From Roseibium sp. Sym1 (GTDB lineage Bacteria > Pseudomonadota > Alphaproteobacteria > Rhizobiales > Stappiaceae), in NCBI RefSeq assembly GCF_027359675.1, contig NZ_CP114786.1, positions 682,001 to 746,000 of the forward strand: a DNA stretch of 64,000 bases, given 5' to 3'. The notes under the pieces were generated by a model. The model did no database searches. It was not told where the DNA came from and saw only the letters and a list, made by a program, of their open reading frames with translations. The translations under genes and the position numbers were made by a program. Below, in pieces: positions 63,980 through 64,000 of the stretch (positions are counted from its first letter, which is position 1; every line of letters begins with the position of its first letter).

Positions 63980-64000
63980 GACCACAGCGCCTCCGTCCCT

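Overview
The window is high-GC chromosomal DNA from an alphaproteobacterium, most likely order Hyphomicrobiales (Rhizobiales) and possibly a marine Roseibium/Labrenzia-like Stappiaceae. That placement is inference. It rests on the order obgE-proB-proA-nadD-rsfS-rlmH-EnvC-ctpA-YibQ-rppH, an L21 with a C-terminal extension, a two-subunit NAD-linked formate dehydrogenase with a NuoE/NuoF fusion, a DUF1127 protein and GC-rich palindromic intergenic repeats.

Region by region. (1) 1-7815, minus strand: a five-gene electron-transfer operon that continues past the left edge. It encodes an exported pentaheme cytochrome with an Asp-rich heptad repeat, an outer-membrane beta-barrel, a membrane-anchored flavin/2Fe-2S reductase, an exported tetraheme cytochrome, and a protein fusing two cyclic-nucleotide-binding domains to a multi-cluster 4Fe-4S ferredoxin domain. 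This is the best candidate for an undescribed system. (2) 8234-12351: a small integrative element at the 3' end of tRNA-Leu(CAG), with att-like repeats of about 117 bp, a P4-type integrase, an IS3-family element and an unknown helical gene truncated by the IS. (3) 12531-23022: chromosomal genes (NDUFA9-like protein, MFS exporter, DUF1127, WYL regulator, uppP, GST, queG, a 722-residue exported protein of unknown function) separated by three families of intergenic repeats. (4) 23041-27482: formate dehydrogenase. (5) 27701-41208: conserved housekeeping genes. (6) 41830-45346: tRNA-Ser(CGA), a three-gene recombinase cassette, then remnants of two other recombinases and a tRNA-like sequence. (7) 45347-63979: a catabolic region.

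In region 7, an AraC regulator diverges from a seven-gene minus-strand operon of aldehyde dehydrogenase, GMC alcohol oxidoreductase and a complete Liv-type ABC importer. Downstream on the plus strand is a tightly coupled operon of a TctCBA tripartite transporter, an alpha/beta hydrolase lacking its nucleophile, a CMD-family protein, a flavin reductase, an enol-lactonase-like hydrolase, a CaiB-type CoA-transferase and a crotonase, followed by a GntR/UTRA regulator and a GST. Together these suggest uptake, stepwise oxidation and CoA-dependent breakdown of carboxylic acids or alcohols; the substrate cannot be read from sequence.

All calls come from reading sequence and translations by eye. No database search was run, and start sites were chosen from visible ribosome-binding sites and gene overlaps.
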